Positions 24,426-33,208 of a stretch of DNA of 64,000 nucleotides are shown piece after piece. How positions within the stretch are numbered: the first letter of the stretch is position 1; every line of letters starts with the position of its first letter. The stretch spans positions 1,922,001 through 1,986,000 of the forward strand of contig NZ_CP116939.1 in NCBI RefSeq assembly GCF_050219315.1. The letters run 5' to 3'. Made by a program: the position numbers and the translations under genes. The stretch is from Megasphaera_A sueciensis. Lineage in GTDB: Bacteria > Bacillota > Negativicutes > Veillonellales > Megasphaeraceae. The notes beneath the pieces were generated by a model that saw nothing but the letters and a program-made list of their open reading frames with translations, did no database searches and was not told the origin of the DNA.

Positions 24426-25034
24426 TTAAAATCTCGAAACATACGGATTTCCCTTTATATAAAACCGCCAAGGAAAATATTTTCCTTTAACAGCATAATT
24501 AATGTTAATGCGTGTTGAACGGCAAGTACAAATTTGACTTGTATTCATTGGTTCCATAACATAAAGTTCATCCCCGCAGAGATTCAATTTATTCTGCCGC
24601 AAATCAATATCCAAAGCTCGACACAATTTGCCGGGACCATTTGTTAAATTTTTACATAGTGACGATGCTCCTCTATTTTTCAACATTTCATCCAACCCGG
24701 AAATAGGCTCAACTGCACGAATCAGTACCGCCTGTGCATCTCCTTTTGATCCCGTAACAATATTCATGCAACAGTACATGCCATAAATTAAGTAAACATA
24801 ACTCCATCCTCCTGCCCAAAACATAGGTTCTGTCCGAGAGGTAAGACCATGAAAAGCATGCGAACCATCATCCCGCTGCCGACGATACACTCCTCCATAC
24901 GCTTCGGTTTCCACAATACGGCCTACCAGTGTTTTCTTCCCCATCTTATGGACAAGATATCGTCCCAGCAAAGCCGGAGCTATATCACGAGCAGCAGCGG
25001 CATATGCGTGCTGTTGCCATTTATTTTCTATCAT
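24426..25034 (-). CDS. DNA-3-methyladenine glycosylase (AAG/MPG type)
   Basis: A 202 aa base-excision repair glycosylase removing alkylated and deaminated purines. VETEAYGG carries the catalytic Glu (about 42-49). HAFHGLTSRTEPMFW, YGMYCCMNIVT and GPGKLCRALDI are the family blocks. It overlaps the iclR gene by 4 nt (ATGA), so translation is coupled. Confidence 0.93.
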   Translation of the reverse strand: MIENKWQQHAYAAAARDIAPALLGRYLVHKMGKKTLVGRIVETEAYGGVYRRQRDDGSHAFHGLTSRTEPMFWAGGWSYVYLIYGMYCCMNIVTGSKGDAQAVLIRAVEPISGLDEMLKNRGASSLCKNLTNGPGKLCRALDIDLRQNKLNLCGDELYVMEPMNTSQICTCRSTRININYAVKGKYFPWRFYIKGNPYVSRF

Positions 25035-25804
25035 GATTTCTTACGGTAGCCTAGCGAATATGAAATTTCGTAAGCATACTGTCCCATGGTAAATAACATT
25101 TTCTGCCGTATAGAGTCATAAAATCTCATAGACGGACCGGCAACTGTCAAAGAGGCTATAACTTGACTTTCAAAATTAAAAACCGGCACAGCCAGAGCAA
25201 ATAAACCATGCTCACTTTCATCTTGTGTAACAGCATATCCGGTATGCCGAATTTGTGAAAATTCTGCTTCTGATAAATTACCATATTGCAAAATAACCCG
25301 ATTTCGCTCTTCTTTATTACACCATGCTAATAATACCTTTCCTGCCGCCCCCTTATAAATAGGCAAAGATTCCCCAATCGGAATGACTCGCCGAAGCGAA
25401 TGCGTACTTTCCACATGATCTAAACAAATGCGATTATCCCCTTCTGCAATATAAATACTGGCAGTTTCATTAAAAAGCTGCTGCAATCGCCGCAAATAGG
25501 GTTTAGCTAACGTAACAACATTCTCTGTCCAATGAGAAGAATACCCAAGTGCTAACGCTTTAGGTCCTAAACGATACTGCTTGGAAGTTTCATTACGCGT
25601 TAAATACTGCCGCCGCTCCAGCGTATTAACAATACGAAAAGCTGTAGATGTATTTAGGTGCGTATGAGCCGCAATTTCCTTTAATGTCATCCCAGTATTA
25701 CATTCCACAAATATATCCAAAACGTCTAGACTCTTTTCCAATGACTTTAATAAACTATTCTGCCGATCTAATTGCTCTGGTTCCATCGTCTTCAATGCCT
25801 TCAC
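25031..25804 (-). CDS. IclR-family transcriptional regulator
   Basis: A 257 aa protein with an N-terminal winged helix-turn-helix (about 20-75, with MTLKEIAAHTHLNTSTAFRI) and a C-terminal effector domain (GAAGKVLLAW, SLTVAGP). IclR proteins usually control an adjacent catabolic operon. Here the neighbours are repair, adaptor and acetyltransferase genes, so the target is not evident. It overlaps the glycosylase gene by 4 nt. Confidence 0.88.
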   Translation of the reverse strand: MKALKTMEPEQLDRQNSLLKSLEKSLDVLDIFVECNTGMTLKEIAAHTHLNTSTAFRIVNTLERRQYLTRNETSKQYRLGPKALALGYSSHWTENVVTLAKPYLRRLQQLFNETASIYIAEGDNRICLDHVESTHSLRRVIPIGESLPIYKGAAGKVLLAWCNKEERNRVILQYGNLSEAEFSQIRHTGYAVTQDESEHGLFALAVPVFNFESQVIASLTVAGPSMRFYDSIRQKMLFTMGQYAYEISYSLGYRKKS

Positions 25805-25837
25805 CTGCTTTGCTAAAAGCTATACCATTTTAAAACG

Positions 25838-26974
25838 CTATGTCGTCACTTTCATACCAATTTCCAAAGATTGCGGTGGATCTTCAACAACACGGTCTCC
25901 GTCCTTAAGACCATCAAGTACAACAACACGTCCCGCTTCTTCGTCACCAGTAAGAATAGATCGAACATCCGCCAATCCGCTATCATTTACAATATAAACA
26001 AAATCACCGGAATCTTTTGTCCTAACCGCCGTTTTCGGAATAGTAATTTGTGATACTTCCTGCGGTGTAGATATACGCACATGATAAAATTCACCCGGGA
26101 CAAAAAGATTTTTATCATTATTAAAAGTAATCTTCGCCATATAACTGCCTGTTGCGGGGTCTTTACCCGTTGCCAGATACGTCAGTTCGCCTGCTTGCGA
26201 TTCTCCCGAAGGAGCCAATACAGCTACACTAATAGATCCATTCTGCTTTGCCATATTTAATGCCTGAATATATGTCTCAGGAATAGCAAATGTCGCTACT
26301 AACGGCGTCATCTGCTGCACTGTAGCCAGAACCATTCCCGCTACGGCTACGGAAGGATTATCAGAAACTGCTGTTATTCTTCCATCTATAGGAGAATAAA
26401 TCGTTGTATTTCCTAACATATCCCGTGCGGCCTGAATAGAGGCTTGAAGCTGAGCAATCCGTTCCCTGTCTATGGCCGGAGCTGCAGATGATCCCGCCGC
26501 TGTAGCAGCAGTACCAGCAGCCGCCTCATTTTCTTTAGACATCATTTGATTATATTCAACTTTAGAAATAGCCCCCATTCGATACCAAACATCAAGTTTT
26601 GCCCGCCTGTCACCACTATCAGCATCTCCCGACATATCCCGTGAAGGATTTGTTCCCATAGATGCTGTCACCAGTGCTGATTCAGCAGATGCCACACTTT
26701 GCTGATAGGGGATTTGATCAACCTGAACCAATATCTGCCCCGCCTTAACATCTTGCCCAACTGTCAATGGGACAGATATCAATTTACCTGATAGCTTAGG
26801 AACAATATTTGTCATATGAAGAGCCGTCACATTAGCATCCAACGTCAGCGCAACTGGATGATCTGATTTTGTAACTGTCTCCACCTTAGTTTTCACACCA
26901 TTCCCACAGCCGGAAAGAGCTGACACTGCAACCAAAGCAGTTACAACAAGTACCGTCCATTTTTTTACTTTCAC
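25838..26974 (-). CDS. Lipoprotein efflux adaptor (RND/HlyD membrane fusion protein)
   Basis: A 378 aa periplasmic adaptor. The signal sequence has a lipobox (LSGC, Cys near 23). The biotinyl-lipoyl half GKLISVPLTVGQDVKAGQIL, a hairpin with an Ala/Gly-rich insertion (about 155-168), the second lipoyl half and beta-barrel domains follow in order. Adaptors of this kind join an inner-membrane pump to an outer-membrane channel, again pointing to a diderm. No pump or channel gene is adjacent, so its partners must be encoded elsewhere. Confidence 0.85.
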   Translation of the reverse strand: MKVKKWTVLVVTALVAVSALSGCGNGVKTKVETVTKSDHPVALTLDANVTALHMTNIVPKLSGKLISVPLTVGQDVKAGQILVQVDQIPYQQSVASAESALVTASMGTNPSRDMSGDADSGDRRAKLDVWYRMGAISKVEYNQMMSKENEAAAGTAATAAGSSAAPAIDRERIAQLQASIQAARDMLGNTTIYSPIDGRITAVSDNPSVAVAGMVLATVQQMTPLVATFAIPETYIQALNMAKQNGSISVAVLAPSGESQAGELTYLATGKDPATGSYMAKITFNNDKNLFVPGEFYHVRISTPQEVSQITIPKTAVRTKDSGDFVYIVNDSGLADVRSILTGDEEAGRVVVLDGLKDGDRVVEDPPQSLEIGMKVTT

Positions 26975-26991
26975 AATATCCCTTCTCTACG

Positions 26992-27237
26992 TCAAAAAAA
27001 AGTAAAATATAACATCAAGACAGCTACTCCGGGTAAGCCAAAAATACCAATAATAATACCTGTTATCCAAGTAATCGGTACATAATGCAAACCCATAGCA
27101 CCACCGAATTGATTGATAAAGTATAAGGCAATGAGCCCAATAATAACATTGAAAGCCAAATGCCGAACCGGAGCCAGCACAAATTTATTTAAAATCCAAA
27201 GTGCGGCAATACCTACACCTATCCAAATATAATCCAT
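26992..27237 (-). CDS. bofA: BofA-family small membrane protein
   Basis: An 81 aa protein with three hydrophobic stretches, including APVRHLAFNVIIGLIALYF and the conserved GIFGLPGV. In Bacillus BofA restrains pro-sigma-K processing. Many non-spore-forming relatives keep a homologue with no known role, as may be so here. The frame is open from 27249, but the GAGGTG site selects the ATG at 27237, 9 nt after the recR stop. Confidence 0.85.
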   Translation of the reverse strand: MDYIWIGVGIAALWILNKFVLAPVRHLAFNVIIGLIALYFINQFGGAMGLHYVPITWITGIIIGIFGLPGVAVLMLYFTFF

Positions 27238-27245
27238 CAGGCACC

Positions 27246-27836
27246 TCACATTTCCTGCCGATTTGCCACCGCTCCTGCCAGTGTCGCTTCATCAGCATAT
27301 TCAATGTCTCCTCCCATAGGGAGCCCTCGTGCAATACGGGTCACACGAATGCCCGTAGCCTTAAGAAGCCGCGCTAAATATAAAGCGGTAGCCTCTCCTT
27401 CGACATCAGGATCCGTAGCCAGAATTATTTCCTGAACTTCCGTGTTTTGAAGACGCTGCAATAGTTCTTTAATACGTAAATCTTCCACCCCGATGCCATC
27501 CAACGGTGATAACGCTCCCTGCAAAACATGATATAAACCATGATAATCGCCACTGCGTTCAATAGCTGACACATCCTGCGGAGTTTCTACTACACATATC
27601 ACCCCATGATCCCGGCGGTCATCGCTGCATATAGGGCAAGGATTCTGGGATGACAAATTAAAACAAATAGAACAAAAACACATCTTTTGCTTTGCATCCC
27701 GTATGGCAGCAATAAATTCTTCTATCTTTTCCGGCGGCTGCTGAACCATATAATAGGCTAACTTACGAGCAGTTTTTATGCCTATGCCAGGCAAGCGGCG
27801 AAACTGTTCCGCCAGTCTATCCAAAGGCGTATCCAT
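27246..27836 (-). CDS. recR: Recombination mediator RecR
   Basis: A 196 aa protein that with RecF/RecO loads RecA at gaps. The N-terminal helix-hairpin-helix (RRLPGIGIKTARKLAYY), the four-Cys zinc finger (CFCSIC...CPIC, about 54-71) and the Toprim domain (VVETPQDVSAIER, ATDPDVEGEATA) are intact. The ATG overlaps the TGA of ybaB by one base (TGATG), so it is translationally coupled. A TTG one codon earlier is less likely. Confidence 0.94.
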   Translation of the reverse strand: MDTPLDRLAEQFRRLPGIGIKTARKLAYYMVQQPPEKIEEFIAAIRDAKQKMCFCSICFNLSSQNPCPICSDDRRDHGVICVVETPQDVSAIERSGDYHGLYHVLQGALSPLDGIGVEDLRIKELLQRLQNTEVQEIILATDPDVEGEATALYLARLLKATGIRVTRIARGLPMGGDIEYADEATLAGAVANRQEM

Positions 27837-28153
27837 CAAAACATCCCCGGCAGTTTCATCCCGCCTGTAATTTTTCCCATTTCCTGAGCCATCATATCAT
27901 CCACCTTTTGATTAGCCTCATTAACAGCTGCAACTACTAAATCTTCCAGCATATCTACATCTTCCGGATCAATAATACTGGGATCAATATGAACACTTTC
28001 AACTTTTTTTTCGCCATTCATGACAATAGTAAGTACTCCTCCGCCAACCGTAGCTTCTACCGTCCGTGTTTTTAAATCTTCCTGCATTTTCTGCATTTCT
28101 TTCTGCATTTTTTGTACTTTTTTCATCATTCCCTGCATATTTCCACCAAACAT
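27836..28153 (-). CDS. YbaB/EbfC-family nucleoid-associated protein
   Basis: A 105 aa DNA-binding protein. The coiled-coil start is rich in Met, Gln and Lys (MKKVQKMQKEMQKMQEDL), followed by VEATVGGGVLTIVMNG and the acidic DPEDVDMLEDLV helix. It is the usual gene between dnaX and recR. AGGAGG precedes the ATG. Confidence 0.92.
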   Translation of the reverse strand: MFGGNMQGMMKKVQKMQKEMQKMQEDLKTRTVEATVGGGVLTIVMNGEKKVESVHIDPSIIDPEDVDMLEDLVVAAVNEANQKVDDMMAQEMGKITGGMKLPGMF

Positions 28154-28172
28154 AGTAATTCCTCCTGTGTTA

Positions 28173-30044
28173 TTATGATTTATTTTCTATATATATGTCA
28201 CAGTCACCCATTGTTTTCAACAATGGATCCAGCACTGTTCGTGCTTCTTCAGAAATATCCGCCAATGCAACGGATTGCAGCATTGTAGAATCTGCTTTTT
28301 TTTCTACAGTTTCTTTTTCAACATCCGTTTCCTTTTTCAAGAATGTTGTTTTTTTTTTCTCAAAAACAGCAAGCTCACTATCTCCCTCCAAAAAACCCTG
28401 CATATGGAGGATATCACCGGTAACAGATTTTAATGCTTCATCTACGCATTGACAATAGTCTTTTTTATTAGCACGTTTAGCCATAAATGCTGTCTTAAAA
28501 ACAACAATAACACGCCCTTCTCCTATATACACAACCCGTCCTGGCCGCATACAAGATAGAACTGCTCGTTTCTTCCCTTTTTCCAGCACCTCACAAACGC
28601 CTTTCCAAATTGTATCATATTCCGCTGAACTATGCGATACCCCGATTTCAGGTGATGTTTCTGGTGTATGGAGTGTTGCTGCCAAATGGTCTGATATTGG
28701 CGGCTTTTCTTGCGTCATGTCATTTTTAGATGAAATATTGATAATAGATTCTGATAAATGCATATCTGTTATATTATTTTCGTCTGCCGGCACAGGTACC
28801 TCATGAGAAGAGTTTGCCGACATATCTGCAGTTGATATATGATGCTCTATAACTACATTTTCCAATTTTGAAATACGATCCAATACAATCTGCGGTACAC
28901 GAAAAGCATGTTTTTCTAAGGTTTCCACTCTCTCCGTTAAATCGCTTTGCCAGCCTGACTGTTCGGTCTGTCCGGCCATAAGCAGACCCATTTCTACCGC
29001 CACACGAGGTGTGGGAGATGTCCGTGCCGTAAGCATCGCTTGCTGTAATACCGACAACACAGCAAATACTTTGCGGGGAGAAACTTGCGCGGCCTGATCA
29101 GCCAATTCTGTCATGGAATCTGCATACGCTGCTAATGTATCTGACTTTGGCGCCGCTTGATATAGCATAAGTGCCCGCAAGTGAGCAACCAATTCTATCA
29201 AAATAACCCTTGGCTCTTTACCGAGGCGGACGATGTCATCCACACTTTTGATAATAATGTCTCCTTGTCCGTTAAACACTGCTTCACTTAACTTAAACAA
29301 CCAATCTTTTCCGATTAATCCCAACAAATTACGTACTAATGCTTCATCAATAGACTCTGATGTATTGCTAATGCATTGATCCAACATACTCAACGCATCC
29401 CGCATGCCTCCGTCTGCCTGAACTGCTAAAATATGTGCAGCCCCTTTTGTAAGCATTACATGTTCCTGTTCAGCTATGTACATGAGGCGCTCTGCAATGT
29501 CATGACTAGTAATACGTCGAAATTCATATCTCTGACATCGTGAAAGGATCGTCATGGGAATTTTTTCCGGTTCTGTTGTTGCCAAAATAAAAATAACATG
29601 TCCCGGCGGTTCTTCTAAGGTTTTTAAGAGAGCATTAAAAGCTTCCGTTGTCAACATATGCACTTCGTCAATAATGTATATTTTTTTATGACCTTCAGCC
29701 GGCATAAACTTGATTGTTTCCCGAAGTGTCCTAATATCTTCAATACTGCGGTTTGAAGCTGCATCAATTTCCACCACATCCAATGACTCTCCATTTGTAA
29801 TATGACGGCAAACTTCGCATGTATTACAAGGATGTGAAGTAGGCCCTTTAACGCAGTTCATCGCTTTAGCAAAAATTTTTGCAGTACTGGTCTTACCTGT
29901 ACCACGAGGTCCGGAAAACAGATAGGCATGTGCCACTTTATCTGTATCAATAGCTTTTTGTAAAGTTTCCGTAATATGTTGTTGCCCTACTACATCTTCA
30001 AACAGCGCCGGGCGCCATTTACGATACAACGCAATATATGCCAT
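28173..30044 (-). CDS. dnaX: DNA polymerase III subunit gamma/tau
   Basis: The clamp-loader ATPase, 623 aa. The AAA+ domain has GPRGTGKTS (45-53), the zinc Cys cluster CNTCEVC (73-79 with C64), the DEVHML Walker B, and the SRC sensor in LSRCQRYEF. Domain III and a low-complexity linker (about 380-480) precede the tau region. The frame is open upstream to 30143, but that part overlaps the SRP RNA. GGAGGAAG fixes the ATG at 30044. An A10 run in the coding strand (28349-28358) lies too close to the C terminus to make a classical gamma form. Confidence 0.94.
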   Translation of the reverse strand: MAYIALYRKWRPALFEDVVGQQHITETLQKAIDTDKVAHAYLFSGPRGTGKTSTAKIFAKAMNCVKGPTSHPCNTCEVCRHITNGESLDVVEIDAASNRSIEDIRTLRETIKFMPAEGHKKIYIIDEVHMLTTEAFNALLKTLEEPPGHVIFILATTEPEKIPMTILSRCQRYEFRRITSHDIAERLMYIAEQEHVMLTKGAAHILAVQADGGMRDALSMLDQCISNTSESIDEALVRNLLGLIGKDWLFKLSEAVFNGQGDIIIKSVDDIVRLGKEPRVILIELVAHLRALMLYQAAPKSDTLAAYADSMTELADQAAQVSPRKVFAVLSVLQQAMLTARTSPTPRVAVEMGLLMAGQTEQSGWQSDLTERVETLEKHAFRVPQIVLDRISKLENVVIEHHISTADMSANSSHEVPVPADENNITDMHLSESIINISSKNDMTQEKPPISDHLAATLHTPETSPEIGVSHSSAEYDTIWKGVCEVLEKGKKRAVLSCMRPGRVVYIGEGRVIVVFKTAFMAKRANKKDYCQCVDEALKSVTGDILHMQGFLEGDSELAVFEKKKTTFLKKETDVEKETVEKKADSTMLQSVALADISEEARTVLDPLLKTMGDCDIYIENKS

Positions 30045-30061
30045 ATTTCTTCCTCCATAGC

Positions 30062-30087
30062 AAAAAAAGCAGCTAACCGCTGCTTTT
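30062..30087 (-). terminator. Terminator of the SRP RNA gene
   Basis: AGCAGC / GCTGCT stem with a GGTTA loop and a seven-T tract, between the SRP RNA and the dnaX ribosome site. Read-through would feed dnaX. Confidence 0.82.
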
Positions 30088-30106
30088 CCACCAACTAAAA
30101 AGTACT

Positions 30107-30233
30107 CGTGTATGATAACCCGCCAGGTACCCTCGTGGCACATAAGACTTTCTACTTATCGCTGCTTCCTTTCGGACCTGACGAGGTTCATAGTTTCCTA
30201 TTGCACGAGCCCCGGCGGATTACCACACACCAA
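30107..30233 (-). ncRNA. ffs: Signal recognition particle RNA, small bacterial type (4.5S-like)
   Basis: The universally conserved tip GTCAGGTCCGAAAGGAAGCA lies near 30160-30178. Outside it, GGGGCTCGTGC pairs with GCCACGAGGG, and the helix continues through TCCGCC / GGCGGG into TGTGTGG-type ends, a rod-like hairpin. With Ffh this RNA targets membrane proteins co-translationally. It sits directly upstream of dnaX, as in many Firmicutes. The ends are set by the limit of pairing and are approximate. Confidence 0.93.
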
Positions 30234-30257
30234 TACTCTTGTTAAGTTAGCTATGTA

Positions 30258-30286
30258 ATTATAGCTCAAAAACAAAAAAATATCAA
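30258..30286 (-). promoter_or_regulatory. Promoter of the SRP RNA gene
   Basis: TTGATA-N17-TATAAT on the minus strand, starting transcription near 30251, about 18 nt before the paired part of the RNA. Confidence 0.85.
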
Positions 30287-30313
30287 GCTTTTTTACCATA
30301 TGAAAACAGCAAC

Positions 30314-30341
30314 GCCAGCCTTAAACTTATATAAGGCTGGC
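30314..30341 (-). terminator. Hairpin after the M20 amidohydrolase gene
   Basis: A perfect 9 bp stem (GCCAGCCTT and its complement) with a 10 nt loop, about 40 nt after the stop. The following minus-strand sequence has only a broken T run, so this is a probable but not ideal terminator. Confidence 0.6.
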
Positions 30342-30377
30342 ACCAAAAAACAGGGATATCATTACTAGATAATTATT

Positions 30378-31685
30378 TTAATGTATTGAATCCATAAATT
30401 TTATATACTCGGTTTTTGTCATGCGCGGTTTATATTTAGCAAGAATATCTTCAACACCTTGCGCATCATCGTATAACAAATCAATCAGTGTCATTGCCAT
30501 TACCTGTGTAGCTTTGATATAAGCCGTACGTGGATCCACTAATTCATACTCGGCACTGTGCAGTGCACCGTGAATGCATTCCACCCACGGATGTATAACC
30601 GGCATGAGTTGAGAAACATCCCCCATATCAGTACTGGCTGCGTCATGTGGCGGATATTCAACATGATTCATACCGAAAATAATATGACAATTTTTTTCCA
30701 GTAGCGTTGTCATTTCTTCATTTTGAAATAATGGCAGATATCCCGGCAAATTATGAATATCGCAAGTTGCCCCTACCGCATCGGCACCCGCTTTCAATGC
30801 ACGATCAATACGTGCATTGTAATGTACCATAGCCTCGGCTGACGCAGCCCTAACATAACTTTCCATCCGTACATAATCCGGTACAACATTGACTAAATCT
30901 CCGCCGCTGTTAATAATAGGATGAAAACGCACATAATCCTGTTCACGAAAGGTTTCTCGTAATGCGTTGACTCCCATAATGCCCAGCATCGCAGCATTCA
31001 GCGCATTAATGCCTAAATGGGGTGCCGCCGCAGCATGAGCCGCTTTGCCATGATAATCTATGAGCTTACTAATAAAACCACTGCTGGAGCCACCAATCTG
31101 GATAGATCCTGATGAATCGGCTGTGGTAGTAACATGCATCTGCATCGCCGCATCAATGTCATCAAACCCGCCCTGCTGAATAATCTCTTCCTTGCCACCT
31201 AAGTATTTTATTTTACCCCGTTCACGCAATGTATTGCGATATTCAATTTCTATACATTCTTCTGCCGGTACTGCAAAAAACACAACATCACCGCCTAATT
31301 GGGCCATTGCCCCCGTATCGCAAAAAGCCATTGCAACACCCAGCATATCTGAAATTTGAACATAATGACCACAGCAGTGCGCCGCCCCTGTATTTTCGTC
31401 AGCCGACGGATGACTCCGGCAAATAATCGAATCCATTTCTCCCAGTACCGCAACCGTTCTCTTAGAAGTATTCCCCTTCAAGCGTGCCTTTACACCTGTA
31501 ATTCCCCATCCTGTCGTATACGGAATATTAAGTTTTTCAAATGCAGATTGTACTTTAGCCGACGTTTTTACTTCTTTATATCCTAATTCGGGTTCCGTAA
31601 AAACAGACTGACCAAAAGCCATAATATCATCAGCTCGTTTTTCCACAGCATCACATATACGTTGCTTTAATTCTTCTTTTGTCAT
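30378..31685 (-). CDS. M20-family amidohydrolase (AbgB-like)
   Basis: A 435 aa zinc-dependent amidohydrolase. VAVLGEMDSI, the ligand-bearing AAHCCGHY, VPAEE with the catalytic and ligand Glu, QMHVTTT and the C-terminal GALHSAEYE follow the M20D pattern. The family splits aminobenzoyl-glutamate-like or indole-acetyl amides and peptides. The substrate here is unknown. It directly follows a DUF3100 membrane protein (18 nt gap), a pairing that suggests uptake and cleavage of the same compound. Confidence 0.85.
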   Translation of the reverse strand: MTKEELKQRICDAVEKRADDIMAFGQSVFTEPELGYKEVKTSAKVQSAFEKLNIPYTTGWGITGVKARLKGNTSKRTVAVLGEMDSIICRSHPSADENTGAAHCCGHYVQISDMLGVAMAFCDTGAMAQLGGDVVFFAVPAEECIEIEYRNTLRERGKIKYLGGKEEIIQQGGFDDIDAAMQMHVTTTADSSGSIQIGGSSSGFISKLIDYHGKAAHAAAAPHLGINALNAAMLGIMGVNALRETFREQDYVRFHPIINSGGDLVNVVPDYVRMESYVRAASAEAMVHYNARIDRALKAGADAVGATCDIHNLPGYLPLFQNEEMTTLLEKNCHIIFGMNHVEYPPHDAASTDMGDVSQLMPVIHPWVECIHGALHSAEYELVDPRTAYIKATQVMAMTLIDLLYDDAQGVEDILAKYKPRMTKTEYIKFMDSIH

Positions 31686-31703
31686 ACTATCAACCTCTTT
31701 TAA

Positions 31704-33056
31704 TTAAAAAATACCTTCCAAGTGAAGCATGATTTCTGCCATAATTGTTGCACAAATAAAAGATCCCGAGGCAACCATCAAGGCAACCGGAACAATACGC
31801 CATGACAATCTCTTGAAAGCAGGAATATCTTTTCCCAGAGACAGACCGCCATACGCTAATATAGGTGTCGTCGTAGCCAAGAAATTAATATGATTGGTCT
31901 GCTCCACAATCCAAGCGGTACCCGGTATTTCTGGAACAGAACAAATAACAGCAAAAATAGATACCCAGAAAACAATAGGAAGTTTCTTTAAGCCGGGTAA
32001 ATGTGCAATACAGATTCCAATAAAAGCAATGATAACTAACAATGCCGATCCTGTAAAATCAGCAATTGGATTTCCCTTATAACCAACGACATTTGCCACA
32101 ATACCAAGCACCCCTGTAACACAAAGAATAAACAAACAATCCAATAATGTTTCTTTAACTTTATTTTCTTTATCTTTCGTATCTTCTATTAATTCAGTTA
32201 CACTGGCAGCATTTTCATCAACAACTTGATTTTCCAATGCCTCCTGCCGATTTAATTCATTGGTATCAGTTATTTCTCCTACTTCTTCTTGGCGTTTGCG
32301 CCCAGTTACAAAATCATACACTTTAACAGTAACAGGCAAAGAAACGAACAAAGCAAAATAAATACCTAAAACAGAAGTCATTAAATTAGCTGCACCCGCA
32401 TAAGCAGTAATTTTCTGGGCTTCTTCAGGAAAAACAGCAACAATCGAACCCACGGAAGCTGCCATCATACTGGCACTGCCAATACCGCCTCCCATAGCCA
32501 ACGCATATGGATGGAAAAGTCCCGTACGTGCAATAATTCCTGCCAGAACAGAGATCCATAATGCACCAAACAAGGTCCCACAAATATACATTCCCATAAC
32601 ACCGCGGCCTTCAGGAGAAAATATTCCGTACTTTTCTGCAATGATTGCTACATTCGCTTCCCGGTCAATTGAATAACACGCTCCTATCGCTTCACGGCCC
32701 ATTTTTAAAAATAAAGCCATCGGCAAACCAAAAATGAGTGTTCCAAAAAAATGCCCAAACTCCTGCATAATAAGTGCCATACCTGAATTCATGAGCATAT
32801 GCAGGTTAGGGCCGATGCCTAACCCAATTTTTACAATAAGATATAACATGGCAACTGGCATAAATTCACCAGCACGTTCCATCATTTTATCACTCATAAT
32901 ATGAAAAGACGGATAACTGATAATACCTCCCAAAACTAATGCATAAAACAGCGGCAGAAAAACAACAAGCCCAAATTTTTGAATACCAACAAAATCTGCC
33001 ACAACAACGATACATAACGCAAATAAATGAATCCGCCAATTTCTAATTAAATCCAT
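31704..33056 (-). CDS. DUF3100 multi-pass membrane protein
   Basis: A 450 aa protein with about 11-12 hydrophobic segments and a charged cytoplasmic loop (about 255-305, rich in Glu, Asn and Lys). The glycine-rich MGGGIGSASMMAASVG segment near 190 may be part of a transport path. It belongs to an uncharacterised family that I recall next to M20 amidohydrolases, so a transporter role is an inference from context. AGGAGG precedes the ATG. Confidence 0.75.
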   Translation of the reverse strand: MDLIRNWRIHLFALCIVVVADFVGIQKFGLVVFLPLFYALVLGGIISYPSFHIMSDKMMERAGEFMPVAMLYLIVKIGLGIGPNLHMLMNSGMALIMQEFGHFFGTLIFGLPMALFLKMGREAIGACYSIDREANVAIIAEKYGIFSPEGRGVMGMYICGTLFGALWISVLAGIIARTGLFHPYALAMGGGIGSASMMAASVGSIVAVFPEEAQKITAYAGAANLMTSVLGIYFALFVSLPVTVKVYDFVTGRKRQEEVGEITDTNELNRQEALENQVVDENAASVTELIEDTKDKENKVKETLLDCLFILCVTGVLGIVANVVGYKGNPIADFTGSALLVIIAFIGICIAHLPGLKKLPIVFWVSIFAVICSVPEIPGTAWIVEQTNHINFLATTTPILAYGGLSLGKDIPAFKRLSWRIVPVALMVASGSFICATIMAEIMLHLEGIF

Positions 33057-33208
33057 TTTCTTTCCTCCTTATTAAAAGAAAAAAATTTTAAATAAATTAC
33101 GTTAATATATGTAAATTATATGTTAATATATTACTATATTTTTATTATCACAACAAGTTATTTATGTCACAATAAAATACTTAAAACTATAATATACGCA
33201 AAATTAGG
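33057..33208 (-). promoter_or_regulatory. AT-rich spacer with candidate promoter for the DUF3100-M20 pair
   Basis: On the minus strand a TTGTGA-N17-TATATT arrangement is present. TTGTGA occurs twice, 17 bp apart by start-to-end (TTGTGACA and TTGTGATA). The region is very AT-rich, so this is suggestive only. Confidence 0.3.

Noticed and set aside
28349..28358. A10 run in dnaX as a gamma-producing slippage site
   Set aside because: It lies only about 45 codons before the stop, so slippage would not yield the short gamma form. It is probably just a homopolymer.
30045..30143. Upstream extension of the dnaX frame
   Set aside because: It overlaps the SRP RNA and its terminator, and GGAGGAAG marks the ATG at 30044.
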